DNA of 64,000 bases from Parenemella sanctibonifatiensis (lineage in GTDB: Bacteria > Actinomycetota > Actinomycetes > Propionibacteriales > Propionibacteriaceae): positions 62,001-126,000 of the forward strand of contig NZ_NMVJ01000008.1 of the NCBI RefSeq assembly GCF_002250565.1, given 5' to 3'. Below the pieces are notes generated by a model, which was not told where the DNA came from, did not search any database, and saw nothing but the letters and a program-made list of their open reading frames with translations. The number at the start of each line of letters is the position of its first letter. The stretch's first letter is position 1. A program made the translations under genes and the position numbers. This document shows positions 55,452-63,395 of the stretch, piece after piece.

Positions 55452-56807
55452 TCAGCGATCCCAACGGGGCAGCGCCTGCGGCCGTCGGGGCGGTGGCGTC
55501 TTGTTGGTGGGTCGGACATCCTCGCCGGTCAATTCCTCGTGCAGCGCATAGCTGGCCAGCGCCGCAGCGAGCAGCACCTGCTGTGGCGACCCGCCGCCCC
55601 GACCCGAGGCGCTCACCGTGGTCAGGCTGGCGTCGAGCCGGATCGGAGGCCGGCGCAGCCAGTGGTGGCTGCCGCGTCGCCAGGCTGCGACCGTCGCGTC
55701 CGGGCCGCCGCGACGCCGGACATGCTCGGTGACCAGGGTGCCGCCCGCGTACGCCCGCCGCCAGCTCTCCACGATGCCGTCGCGGTGGTGCTCCATGACG
55801 TGCTCGGGCTCATCGAGCGGCGACTCCTGCCACCAGTGCTGCACTCGCGGCGCGATCGCGCGTCGCAGGCCCCGGGCTCGGCGAAGCGCCGGCACCGCAG
55901 CGCCGGTCAGCTCCGCCTGCTGCCACAGGTCAGTGGCCAGGGTCGCCGCGGCAACCTCCACTTCGCCTGTCGCGGTGGTGATGCGCCACCTGCCCGCGAC
56001 AGTCCGGCTGAGGTCCAGTACGGCGGCCGGGGCCAGAATCTCGACGCCGCGAACGGCGAGCCGGTCCAGCAGTGCGTCGACGACGTGCCCAAAGCGGACC
56101 GGCTGGTCGTGGTGGGTCACCATCCACTCGCCGAAGACCGCAGCCAGGGCCAACGGAGTGGCTCGAAAACCTGGGGTGAGGCGCGGGTCGTTGCCCTCCA
56201 GCCATGCGGTCGAACGGATCACCGCAGCCAAGTGGGGCTCCTTGATGCTGCGCGCCAGTCCGGCGATGCTGCCGCCCGGCAGCGCGGCCCGGCGGATCTG
56301 GTCGTTCGAGGTCAGTTCCTGCTCCAGGCCCAGCGCGCGTTGCCGCTGCCAAACATCGGTGAGCTGCCGCAGCAGCGTTTCCCACCGCTGCGCGGCGGCG
56401 GCACCGTACCTGCGCCGCAGGATCACCTGACGCGTGGAGCGGTCGTTGGGCAGCACCAGCTCGCTGCCGTCGCTGAACCGGTGCCGGGTAGCCGGGGCGG
56501 GGGAAAGGGCGAGCTCGGCCTTGGCAAGGCTGCCTTCCAGCGGCATCCCGGTCTTCTTGAACAGGTCCCGCCAGGGCGCCGGAAATGCGGTGGTGAGCGG
56601 TAGGTCGTCCACCATCGGCGCCGGTCCGAGATCGCCCGGCCACGTCGAGAGCGCGATCCCACGACCTTCCGGGACCAGGACCTCCTCCTCGGACAGCAGC
56701 GTCGTGCGGTGCCCCAGTCGGGCCAGTCTGGCCGCCGTCGCCACCGCGCCCAGATCGGAGCCGATCACGGCAACCGGGACGGCCTCGGGTGGCTGCTCGG
56801 CGGACAT
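55452..56807 (-). CDS. FAD/NAD(P)-binding flavoprotein (CrtI-like, divergent)
   Basis: 451 residues. N-terminal VAVIGSDLGAVATAARLARLGHRTTLLSE is a dinucleotide-binding fold with GxDxG instead of GxGxxG. The middle resembles phytoene desaturase-type amine-oxidase folds (HVVDALLDRLAVRGVEIL). The C-terminus is disordered and basic. Substrate unknown; carotenoid genes are absent, though the polyprenyl synthase is nearby. tacgct lies seven bases before the ATG (leaderless). Confidence 0.72.
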   Translation of the reverse strand: MSAEQPPEAVPVAVIGSDLGAVATAARLARLGHRTTLLSEEEVLVPEGRGIALSTWPGDLGPAPMVDDLPLTTAFPAPWRDLFKKTGMPLEGSLAKAELALSPAPATRHRFSDGSELVLPNDRSTRQVILRRRYGAAAAQRWETLLRQLTDVWQRQRALGLEQELTSNDQIRRAALPGGSIAGLARSIKEPHLAAVIRSTAWLEGNDPRLTPGFRATPLALAAVFGEWMVTHHDQPVRFGHVVDALLDRLAVRGVEILAPAAVLDLSRTVAGRWRITTATGEVEVAAATLATDLWQQAELTGAAVPALRRARGLRRAIAPRVQHWWQESPLDEPEHVMEHHRDGIVESWRRAYAGGTLVTEHVRRRGGPDATVAAWRRGSHHWLRRPPIRLDASLTTVSASGRGGGSPQQVLLAAALASYALHEELTGEDVRPTNKTPPPRRPQALPRWDR

Positions 56808-56854
56808 GGCCGACAGCGTAGACCCCCGGCGTCGCGGATGGTGTGGTTGAGGGG

Positions 56855-56883
56855 TTGACGTCGCTGGGTCGGGGGATCATGAT
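56855..56883 (+). promoter_or_regulatory. Candidate promoter of HEPN gene
   Basis: ttgacg (56855-56860) and catgat (56878-56883) with 17-base spacing. A LexA-type box starts nine bases after the -10, where a repressor would block initiation. Confidence 0.45.
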
Positions 56884-56892
56884 GGAGGAGTA

Positions 56893-56908
56893 TCGAACGT
56901 GTGTTCGA
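56893..56908. promoter_or_regulatory. LexA (SOS) box
   Basis: tcgaac-gtgt-gttcga, a perfect palindrome with the four-base spacer of the Gram-positive/actinobacterial LexA consensus (CGAACnnnnGTTCG). It lies 77 bases before the HEPN gene start and 86 bases before the divergent flavoprotein start. Confidence 0.75.
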
Positions 56909-56929
56909 CTTGTGATCGACAAGATCACG

Positions 56930-56963
56930 GTCAGACAGATTCACGGGTCAGACAGATTCACGG
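56930..56963. repeat. 17-bp tandem duplication
   Basis: gtcagacagattcacgg occurs twice without gap (56930-56946 and 56947-56963), in the untranslated region between the SOS box and the HEPN gene. Confidence 0.97.
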
Positions 56964-56984
56964 GGCAACTGAGCGAAGGGGCCG

Positions 56985-57410
56985 ATGATGGCAAACAGCG
57001 ATCCCGAAGCACGGCATCGGATCGACGGACTGCTGTGGGAGGCGGACCAGGTCCGAAGCGTCGCACAACGCCACCTGCGGGCGTACGCCGCTGCCGTCGC
57101 CGTGGGTGACCTGGTGCTGACGGCGAGGCTGCCAGGGCATCGCCCCGGCGCGATCCCGCTGTCGCGGATCTGGCGCGTGCTGTGTCGGGTCGCCCCCGAG
57201 TACGCCGAATGGGGTCTGTTCTTCGACTCGCTGACTGGCCGGCACCGAGAGGTCCTTGACGGGGCACAGCCGAGCAGCCGGGAGGCCGATGACCTGCTGC
57301 GTGATGCGACGTCGTTTCGGGATCGGGTGGTGGCCCGGCTGCATCATCCGGCGTATCGGGGTCGCCAGTTGAGTGAGCAGCGCCGTCGGTTGGCGAGCCT
57401 GGGTTGGTGA
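56985..57410 (+). CDS. SAV_6107-type HEPN domain protein
   Basis: 141 residues, all helical. The stretch LRAYAAAVAVGDLVLTARL and the later RDRVVARLHHPAYR fit the SAV_6107-like HEPN family described in actinobacteria; HEPN domains are often RNases or RNase-derived. The exact active-site R-x4-6-H signature is not certain here. Tandem ATGs; GCGAAGGGG is a weak ribosome site. The LexA box upstream makes SOS control likely. Confidence 0.65.
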   Translation: MMANSDPEARHRIDGLLWEADQVRSVAQRHLRAYAAAVAVGDLVLTARLPGHRPGAIPLSRIWRVLCRVAPEYAEWGLFFDSLTGRHREVLDGAQPSSREADDLLRDATSFRDRVVARLHHPAYRGRQLSEQRRRLASLGW

Positions 57411-57462
57411 TGTCTTGATCCGTCTTTTAGCTGGCGCTGGGAACGCCTAGACTGGTGCCCTA

Positions 57463-57498
57463 GGCCATGGACGACCACAGGGCCATGGACGACCACAG
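57463..57498. repeat. 18-bp tandem duplication beside DUF3040 ribosome site
   Basis: ggccatggacgaccacag is present twice head-to-tail (57463-57480, 57481-57498); the Shine-Dalgarno stretch AGGAGGGG begins in the second copy. Confidence 0.97.
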
Positions 57499-57506
57499 GA
57501 GGGGTG

Positions 57507-57920
57507 ATGGCACTCTCAGAGGAGGAGCAGCGCCTGCTCGATCAGATGGAGGCAGCTTGGGCTGCCGATGATCCCCATCTTGACCGAACGCTGCGTGCCG
57601 ATCCGCGCCTCGACGTGCGGCCGCCCACGGTCAACCGTGGTCGACTGGTCGTCGGCGGAGTGGTCGTCGCGGTCGGCCTGGTCGGCTTGGTCGCCGGCAT
57701 CAGCAGCCATCCCGCGATCAGCGTGGTGGGTTTCGTCGTCATGTTGGCCGGTGTGGTGCTCGGCATGACCGGATTCACCAAGCATGATGTCGACGACGCG
57801 ACTCCTGAACCCAAGCCGAAGGCCAGCGCCGGTGCGGGCCGTAGCAGCGCCGGTCCGGACAAGAGCTTCATGAACAAGATGGAGGAGCGCTGGCGTCGCC
57901 GCCAGGACGGCTCACTGTGA
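57507..57920 (+). CDS. DUF3040 membrane protein
   Basis: 137 residues beginning MALSEEEQRLLDQMEAAW, the DUF3040 signature. Two helices (about 50-68 and 73-92) separate a cytoplasmic helix from a C-terminal basic tail. AGGAGGGG precedes the ATG. A DUF3040 gene is also near mraZ in mycobacteria. Function unknown. Confidence 0.88.
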   Translation: MALSEEEQRLLDQMEAAWAADDPHLDRTLRADPRLDVRPPTVNRGRLVVGGVVVAVGLVGLVAGISSHPAISVVGFVVMLAGVVLGMTGFTKHDVDDATPEPKPKASAGAGRSSAGPDKSFMNKMEERWRRRQDGSL

Positions 57921-57963
57921 TGGTTGATCAGCTGATCTGAAGGCCAGCTGATCCGAGAAGAAG

Positions 57964-57991
57964 GAACCCCGCCACGATCGTGGCGGGGTTC
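57964..57991. terminator. Bidirectional terminator
   Basis: gaaccccgccacg (57964-57976) pairs with cgtggcggggttc (57979-57991), a perfect 13-bp stem with a two-base loop, between convergent DUF3040 and transglutaminase genes. Confidence 0.92.
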
Positions 57992-58013
57992 TCTCATGTC
58001 CGGGTCTGCCAGT

Positions 58014-60290
58014 TCACTGGCGCGAGCCGGGCAGCAGCTTGCGGCGCAGCCGCCGCAGCGACAGCCGGCCGTTGTGCCACAGGGAGTAGGGGAACAGGGC
58101 GATCAGCCAGCGTTGCCAGCGATTCTTGTCCGACAGCAGACCTTCGCGCACCAGGCGTACCTGTTCGGCCAGATCACCGACATCGCCCACCTTGGGCGCA
58201 TACCGGGACCGTTCGGCGGCCAGGGCCAGGTCGTGCATCGCTCCGGCAGCGGCTCCCGGCAGCCGTCCGCTGAGTTCGGAGCCGATTCGCCGGGGCGTCC
58301 CGCTCGGCCAGGGCTGGCGTACGTCGCGCACGGTGTCGCGCACCTCGCGCCAGGCGTAGAGGACCTGGGAGCGCGGCGGCGCATCGGTGGCGTGCAGGCG
58401 ACGGTGGCGCAGCCGGCGTCGGACCAGTCCGGGGATGGCCAAGATGGCGGCGACCACGACCAAGGTCACCACGACCCGCGCAATGTCGACCAGCAGTGCC
58501 AGCAGGGTGCCTTCGCCCTCGTCGTTGACGACAGGCGGAAGGTCCGGATTTTCGCTCGGCTGCTCGGTCGGTTCCACCGAGGGCTCGGGGGGAGCTTCGC
58601 TGGGCACGTCACTGCCGCCGCTGGGGTCGGACGAGGGCTGCGGCACCTCTTCGTTGACCGTGGTCCACACCGGTGCCGTGGCGACGCTCGGGGTCGGCTC
58701 GAAGCGGACCCAGCCGATGCCCTCGAAGTAGAGCTCCGGCCAGGCATGCATGTTGTGAGTGGTCACCACATAGCTGCCGTCGGCCTGCAGGTCACCGGGC
58801 AGGAAGCCCACCGCCACGCGAGTCGGGATGTCGACGATGCGGGCCATCAGCGCCATCGCAGCGGAGAACTGTTCGCAGTAGCCGATCTTGTCGACGAACA
58901 GGAAGTTCATCAGCGCGTCATAGCCGCTGCCGGGCTGCGGATCGGTGCTGTAGGTGAAGCCGCCGCCCTCCCGCAAATACTTCTGGATGGCTGCTGCCCG
59001 CAGCGCCGGGGTCGGCGCCTCACGCGTGATGTCCAGGGTCAGATCGATGATCTCCTGGGGCAGGTCGTCGGGGATGGCAGTGGTGTACTGCCGATCGGCA
59101 GGCGACCCGGCCACCGCAACGCTGAGCTGCTCACCATTGGGGATGATGTCGGCACTGGTGACCTCGTAACTGAGTCCGCGAGTCGCGGTCTCGTTGTCTT
59201 CGTCGGTGTTGATGACCACCAACGACTGCGGGTCGTGCGACCAACTGCCGGGAGCATCAACCGTGCGGGGCGCATACGGCGCCGGCAGATACATCGAGGC
59301 GAAGTCGTCGATGGTGATCTGGGTGCGCCGAATCTCCTGCGGCGGATTCGTCATGCCCGGGATGCTGGGCAGCACATTGCCGCTGCGCAATTGGATGCCG
59401 ACGTTCTGCCAGCCGCGGGCATCGAAGGCGGGCAGCGAGGCCATCCGCAGATAGACGCCGCCGGGCTGGTCGGTGGTGTAGCGCAGCACCGGCACGTCGT
59501 CCGGCTGGTTGAGGTTGCGACGCAGGTCCAGCGACGGGTCGGTCAGCTGGATCGGCTGGTCGCCGGTGGGTCGGGAGCCGCCCCACATCAATGGCGAGAT
59601 TGCCGGGATGATCATGCCCATCACCAGGGACAGCGCGATCGCGGGCACCGCGACCACCAGGCCGAGCCGGGCTGCCAACGGCACCACAGATCCACGTTCG
59701 GCGGAGTCCCGCGCCAACGTGCGCTGCCACAACTCGGTGCGCTGCACGGCCTCCATCGCCAGGATCACCAGGTAGCCGATCGCGACTGCGGCGAAGCTCC
59801 ACCACGGCACATCGGTGTAGACGCCCAGCGCCGGGATCAGATAGATCGTCAGCAGCGGTGCCACCGACCAGGCTGGCCGGTCGATGCCGATCGCCAACAG
59901 GTCGGTCATGATCGCGACCACCACCACGGCGGTGACCAGCAACAACTTCACGCCGGCGTTGGGAGGGAGCGGCGCCGATTCGGTCTGCAACGTGAGGATG
60001 GCGTCGGCGTACAGCTCGATCGGGCGCCACCACAGATCGCCTTCTGACATCAGGCTGCCGGCGACACTCATGAGGAAGACGACCGCCAGGATGAACTGGC
60101 CGACCAGGATCAGGCTGTTGTCGACGTCGAAGCGACGTCCCAGGATGCCGATGGCGCCCACCAGAACGATGCCGATGGCTGCCAGCCCCAGATAGGAAGC
60201 CTCCTGGGTGAGCGGCAGCAGGGAGAGGGAGGTGAGGAGGGACGCCGCGATGACGGCGGCACCCATGCGGTCGGTGTGCAGGAGCTTCAC
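58014..60290 (-). CDS. TgpA-like membrane transglutaminase (DUF3488)
   Basis: 758 residues. Six N-terminal helices (DUF3488), then an external transglutaminase-like domain with catalytic Cys in IGYCEQFSAAMALMAR and His in THNMHAWPELYFEG; the third residue may be in RFEPTPSV, where a Glu replaces the frequent Asp. Another helix follows a Pro/Glu/Ser linker, and a DUF4129-like tail ends it. The partner set (TgpA-DUF58-MoxR) is common. Start overlaps the DUF58 stop by four bases. Confidence 0.88.
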   Translation of the reverse strand: MKLLHTDRMGAAVIAASLLTSLSLLPLTQEASYLGLAAIGIVLVGAIGILGRRFDVDNSLILVGQFILAVVFLMSVAGSLMSEGDLWWRPIELYADAILTLQTESAPLPPNAGVKLLLVTAVVVVAIMTDLLAIGIDRPAWSVAPLLTIYLIPALGVYTDVPWWSFAAVAIGYLVILAMEAVQRTELWQRTLARDSAERGSVVPLAARLGLVVAVPAIALSLVMGMIIPAISPLMWGGSRPTGDQPIQLTDPSLDLRRNLNQPDDVPVLRYTTDQPGGVYLRMASLPAFDARGWQNVGIQLRSGNVLPSIPGMTNPPQEIRRTQITIDDFASMYLPAPYAPRTVDAPGSWSHDPQSLVVINTDEDNETATRGLSYEVTSADIIPNGEQLSVAVAGSPADRQYTTAIPDDLPQEIIDLTLDITREAPTPALRAAAIQKYLREGGGFTYSTDPQPGSGYDALMNFLFVDKIGYCEQFSAAMALMARIVDIPTRVAVGFLPGDLQADGSYVVTTHNMHAWPELYFEGIGWVRFEPTPSVATAPVWTTVNEEVPQPSSDPSGGSDVPSEAPPEPSVEPTEQPSENPDLPPVVNDEGEGTLLALLVDIARVVVTLVVVAAILAIPGLVRRRLRHRRLHATDAPPRSQVLYAWREVRDTVRDVRQPWPSGTPRRIGSELSGRLPGAAAGAMHDLALAAERSRYAPKVGDVGDLAEQVRLVREGLLSDKNRWQRWLIALFPYSLWHNGRLSLRRLRRKLLPGSRQ

Positions 60291-61561
60291 GCGCCCACCC
60301 CCAATGCCTCGAGCTGCTGCCAGGCCTGCGGGACCGTCACGTCGTGCCGCGCGACGGCGACCTTCCAGCCGGCCTCGCGCAACACCCGGATGCCGTCCTT
60401 GTGGGCCAACTGGGCCTCGCTGGAGGCGCGCTGGGAGCGAATCACCCAGCTGTCCACCTCGAGCACGATGGCGACGCCCTGGCCACGAGTACGCCCGGCG
60501 CGCACCAATTGCTGCGCGTCCTGGGCGGTGATGCGGCCCAGCACGGCGACCAACATCTGGCCCTGCCGGTGGGTGGTGATGGCGTCCATCGCCTTGTTCA
60601 TCGTGGTGGAGTTGCGGACGTCGATGTCGATGAACTGCAGCAGCAGCGATCGATCCCGGGCGGCCGGGTGGCCCGGGTCATTGGCGCCGTCGTGGATCAC
60701 GCCACTGGAGTCGAAGACCGAGATCGAGTAGCCATCCTGCACGAAGTGCTTGGAGATCGAGGCGGCAGCGGAGACGGCCCATTCGAAGCTGCCGTGTTCG
60801 CCTTCGCCGGTGTGGTTGGCGAGGCGGTTGTCGAGCAGCAGGTTGATGCTGGGATCCCAGGACTGCTCCTCGCGACGCACCATCAACTCACCGCGACGGG
60901 CCGAGTGGCGCCAGTGCACCCGGCGTACGTCGTCGCCATGGCGGTATTCGCGGATCAGGATGTCGTCCTGGCCGGTGACGCCGAGCCGCTGTGGCGAGGT
61001 GTCGCCCTGGGCTCCGGTGCCGGCCAGCTGGCGCAGCGAGGGCAGGATGTGGATTCGGGGGGTGACGAGTACCTCCGAGGTGGCCTTGAAACGACGCTCA
61101 GTGCGGACGAGCCCGAACGGGTCGACGCTGCGGATCATCAGTGGGCCGGTCTGGAAACGACCGCGCTTGGAGGCGTACATGGTGTAGGCGATGTCGCGGG
61201 TCCAATTCGGTTCGGCGTGATGGATGCTGAAGCGGGTCGGGATGCCCAGCTCCGGCGGCACCCGGTCCTCGAACTGGAGCAGTCCGCTGGGATGGGCGCC
61301 GCTCTTGGACAGCAGCAACTCGCCGGTCACCTCGTCGCCGACCGCGACCTGTCCCTCGGACAGTCGCCGCTCACACGACAGTTGCAGCTTGGAGCGGCCA
61401 ATCAGGATCAGCGCCACGATCGGCAGGATCAGCAACAACAGTCCGAGCCAGACGACATCACGCTGGCCGATGGCGAGCATCGCGACCGTCAGGACGAGGC
61501 CGGCGATGAGGAAGACCCGGCCGCGGCCGGTGAGGATGCGCCAAGGGTTTCGCACATTCAC
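60287..61561 (-). CDS. DUF58 domain protein
   Basis: 424 residues. Two N-terminal helices, then a beta-rich part and the DUF58 core GDDVRRVHWRHSARRGELMVRREEQ, followed by a von Willebrand-A-like fold (LLLDNRLAN...). DUF58 proteins work with MoxR ATPases in protein or metal assembly. Four-base overlaps join it to both neighbours. Confidence 0.9.
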   Translation of the reverse strand: MNVRNPWRILTGRGRVFLIAGLVLTVAMLAIGQRDVVWLGLLLLILPIVALILIGRSKLQLSCERRLSEGQVAVGDEVTGELLLSKSGAHPSGLLQFEDRVPPELGIPTRFSIHHAEPNWTRDIAYTMYASKRGRFQTGPLMIRSVDPFGLVRTERRFKATSEVLVTPRIHILPSLRQLAGTGAQGDTSPQRLGVTGQDDILIREYRHGDDVRRVHWRHSARRGELMVRREEQSWDPSINLLLDNRLANHTGEGEHGSFEWAVSAAASISKHFVQDGYSISVFDSSGVIHDGANDPGHPAARDRSLLLQFIDIDVRNSTTMNKAMDAITTHRQGQMLVAVLGRITAQDAQQLVRAGRTRGQGVAIVLEVDSWVIRSQRASSEAQLAHKDGIRVLREAGWKVAVARHDVTVPQAWQQLEALGVGA

Positions 61562-62541
61562 CGCCGGTCGGGGACTCGCACCGTTCCCAGCGCTGCGGTG
61601 ATGATGTCGGAGGTGCCACGGTTGCCCAGCTGCGCGTCGGCCGAGGGCAGGACTCGGTGCGCCAGCACCGGCACCGCCAGGGCAGCCACGTCGTCGGGGG
61701 TGACATAGTCCCGGCCGGCGACGGCAGCGTACGCCCGGCTGGCGCGCAGCAGCGCCAGGCTGGCGCGCGGCGACGCGCCCAGGCGCAGGTCACGGGTGTT
61801 ACGGGTCGCATTGATGACCTCGATGATGTACTGCTTCACCTCGGTGGCCACGTGCAAGGTCTTGACGGCCTCGATGACGCGCAGCACGGTGGCGGCGTCG
61901 GTGACCGGTTGCAGCGAATCAAGCGGATTGCGCTGGCCGTGGTGGTCGAGCATGTCGAGCTCGGCGTGCGGGGTCGGGTAGCCCATCTCGATCCGGGCCA
62001 GGAAGCGGTCCCGCTGGGCCTCGGGGAGGGGATAGGTGCCCTCCATCTCGATCGGGTTCTGGGTGGCGACCACCATGAAGGGCCGGTCCAGAACGTAGGT
62101 GGTGCCGTCCACCGACACCTGTCCCTCCTCCATCGACTCCAGCAACGCCGACTGGGTCTTGGGGGAGGCGCGGTTGATCTCGTCGCCCACGACGATGTTG
62201 GCGAAGATGCCGCCGGGCTTGAACTCGAACTCGCCGGTCTCCTGGGAATAGATCGAGACACCGGTGATGTCGGCGGGCAGCAGGTCAGGGGTGAACTGCA
62301 GGCGGCGTACCGAGCTGTTGATCGACTTGCCGATCGCCTTGGCCAACATCGTCTTGCCGACGCCAGGAACGTCCTCGACGAGCAGGTGGCCCTCGGCCAG
62401 CAGGACAACCAGGGACAGGTCGATCGCCTGCCGCTTGCCCTCGATCACGGTCTCGATGGCGGACCGGATCTTCTGGGTGACGTTGACGACGTCATCCAGT
62501 GATGCCGGCTGCGGCGCTGGGGCGTTGCTGGTCTGACTCAA
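61558..62541 (-). CDS. MoxR-type AAA+ ATPase
   Basis: 327 residues. TTG at 62541 is chosen because GGAGGA lies eight bases upstream; longer starts exist. EDVPGVGKTMLAKA (Walker A), VVGDEINRA (Walker B), VVATQNPIEMEGTYPLPEAQRDRF (sensor region). It is first of the MoxR-DUF58-TgpA operon and probably acts as a chaperone for its partners. The 243 bases between it and mraZ hold the MraZ boxes. Confidence 0.92.
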   Translation of the reverse strand: MSQTSNAPAPQPASLDDVVNVTQKIRSAIETVIEGKRQAIDLSLVVLLAEGHLLVEDVPGVGKTMLAKAIGKSINSSVRRLQFTPDLLPADITGVSIYSQETGEFEFKPGGIFANIVVGDEINRASPKTQSALLESMEEGQVSVDGTTYVLDRPFMVVATQNPIEMEGTYPLPEAQRDRFLARIEMGYPTPHAELDMLDHHGQRNPLDSLQPVTDAATVLRVIEAVKTLHVATEVKQYIIEVINATRNTRDLRLGASPRASLALLRASRAYAAVAGRDYVTPDDVAALAVPVLAHRVLPSADAQLGNRGTSDIITAALGTVRVPDRR

Positions 62542-62710
62542 CTGAGTGTCCTCCGGGAGTTGGCGGGGCGCGGCGTATGAGCACGCCCGCTCGCGTACCC
62601 GCACCAGAGTAATAGGCCTGATCGGTGGGCGTTAGCGGACCCGACCAACCGGTTGCTGTCTGGGCCGTCAGGCCAGATCGGGGAGGAAAACACCGCGGTT
62701 GTTGACCTTG

Positions 62711-62750
62711 GTGGAGGAAAGTGGAGTAGAGTGGAGCGCAGTGGAGGGAA
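62711..62750 (+). promoter_or_regulatory. Four MraZ boxes
   Basis: GTGGAG occurs four times at exactly 10-bp intervals (62711, 62721, 62731, 62741), ahead of mraZ. Repeats of this kind are the binding sites of MraZ rings in other bacteria. A ttgacc at 62702-62707 lies just upstream, so bound MraZ would cover the promoter and repress the division cluster. Confidence 0.85.
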
Positions 62751-62783
62751 TTGGTGTGATCGGCGACTCGGAGGTGGTGCCCA

Positions 62784-63227
62784 ATGTTCTTGGGTACGCA
62801 CACGCCGAAGCTCGACGAGAAGGGCCGATTCTTTCTGCCGGCGAAGTATCGAGACGAGCTCGCTGACGGGCTGGTGGTGACCCGGGCGCAGGACCGGTGT
62901 CTGGCCATCTATCCCCGGCAGACGTTCGTGGAGATGACGATGTCGATGCGGAATGCTCCGGCAACCGTCAAGCAGGTACGTGACTTCCAGCGCATGCTGG
63001 CTGCCGGTGCCAGCGACGAAACTCCGGACAAGCAGGGCCGCATGACGATTCCGCCCCAGCTGCGCAGGTATGCGGGGCTGGACAAGGAGATCGTCGTGGT
63101 CGGGGCCATCAACCGCATCGAGGTATGGGACGCCGAGGCCTGGGAGGCGTACTCCGAGGCGCAGGAGTCCGACTTCGCGGACATGAACGAAGAGATCTTG
63201 GGTCAGACGTGGCAGCAGGAAGCGTGA
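62784..63227 (+). CDS. mraZ: Division/cell-wall cluster regulator MraZ
   Basis: 147 residues with the duplicated SpoVT-AbrB-like fold: GTHTPKLDEKGRFFLPAKYRDEL at the start and DKQGRMTIPPQLRRYAGLD at about 80-98, the two DXXXR motifs. GGAGGTGG precedes the ATG. It represses the dcw operon through GTGGAG repeats upstream. The stop overlaps a short frame. Confidence 0.95.
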   Translation: MFLGTHTPKLDEKGRFFLPAKYRDELADGLVVTRAQDRCLAIYPRQTFVEMTMSMRNAPATVKQVRDFQRMLAAGASDETPDKQGRMTIPPQLRRYAGLDKEIVVVGAINRIEVWDAEAWEAYSEAQESDFADMNEEILGQTWQQEA

Positions 63228-63391
63228 TGACCCCGACTCGCCTGAACCGCTCACATGCGGTGCGGTTCCGGCCCGAGGCAGCCACCTGGCGCACCTTCCC
63301 CGGTGTCAGGCGGACTTCCCACCGCCTCGGTCCGGAGCCGGACCGCATGTGGCACCGCCGCAACATCCGCAGCTTCCAGCAGACGAGGTGA
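63227..63391 (+). CDS. Possible 54-residue basic protein between mraZ and rsmH
   Basis: The frame starts with ATG overlapping the mraZ stop (ATGA) and ends four bases before the rsmH start. The product is strongly basic: many Arg and His, little hydrophobic content ([14 protein letters not shown]... [11 protein letters not shown]). The tight coupling on both sides favours a real gene; the absence of known homologues in memory argues for caution. It could be a spacer that merely lacks stops. Confidence 0.4.
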   Translation: MTPTRLNRSHAVRFRPEAATWRTFPGVRRTSHRLGPEPDRMWHRRNIRSFQQTR

Positions 63392-63395
63392 TCAG

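Noticed and set aside
56843-57109. 88-codon frame across the SOS box
   Set aside because: It runs through the palindrome and the 17-bp tandem repeat and overlaps the HEPN gene in another frame; no coding features.
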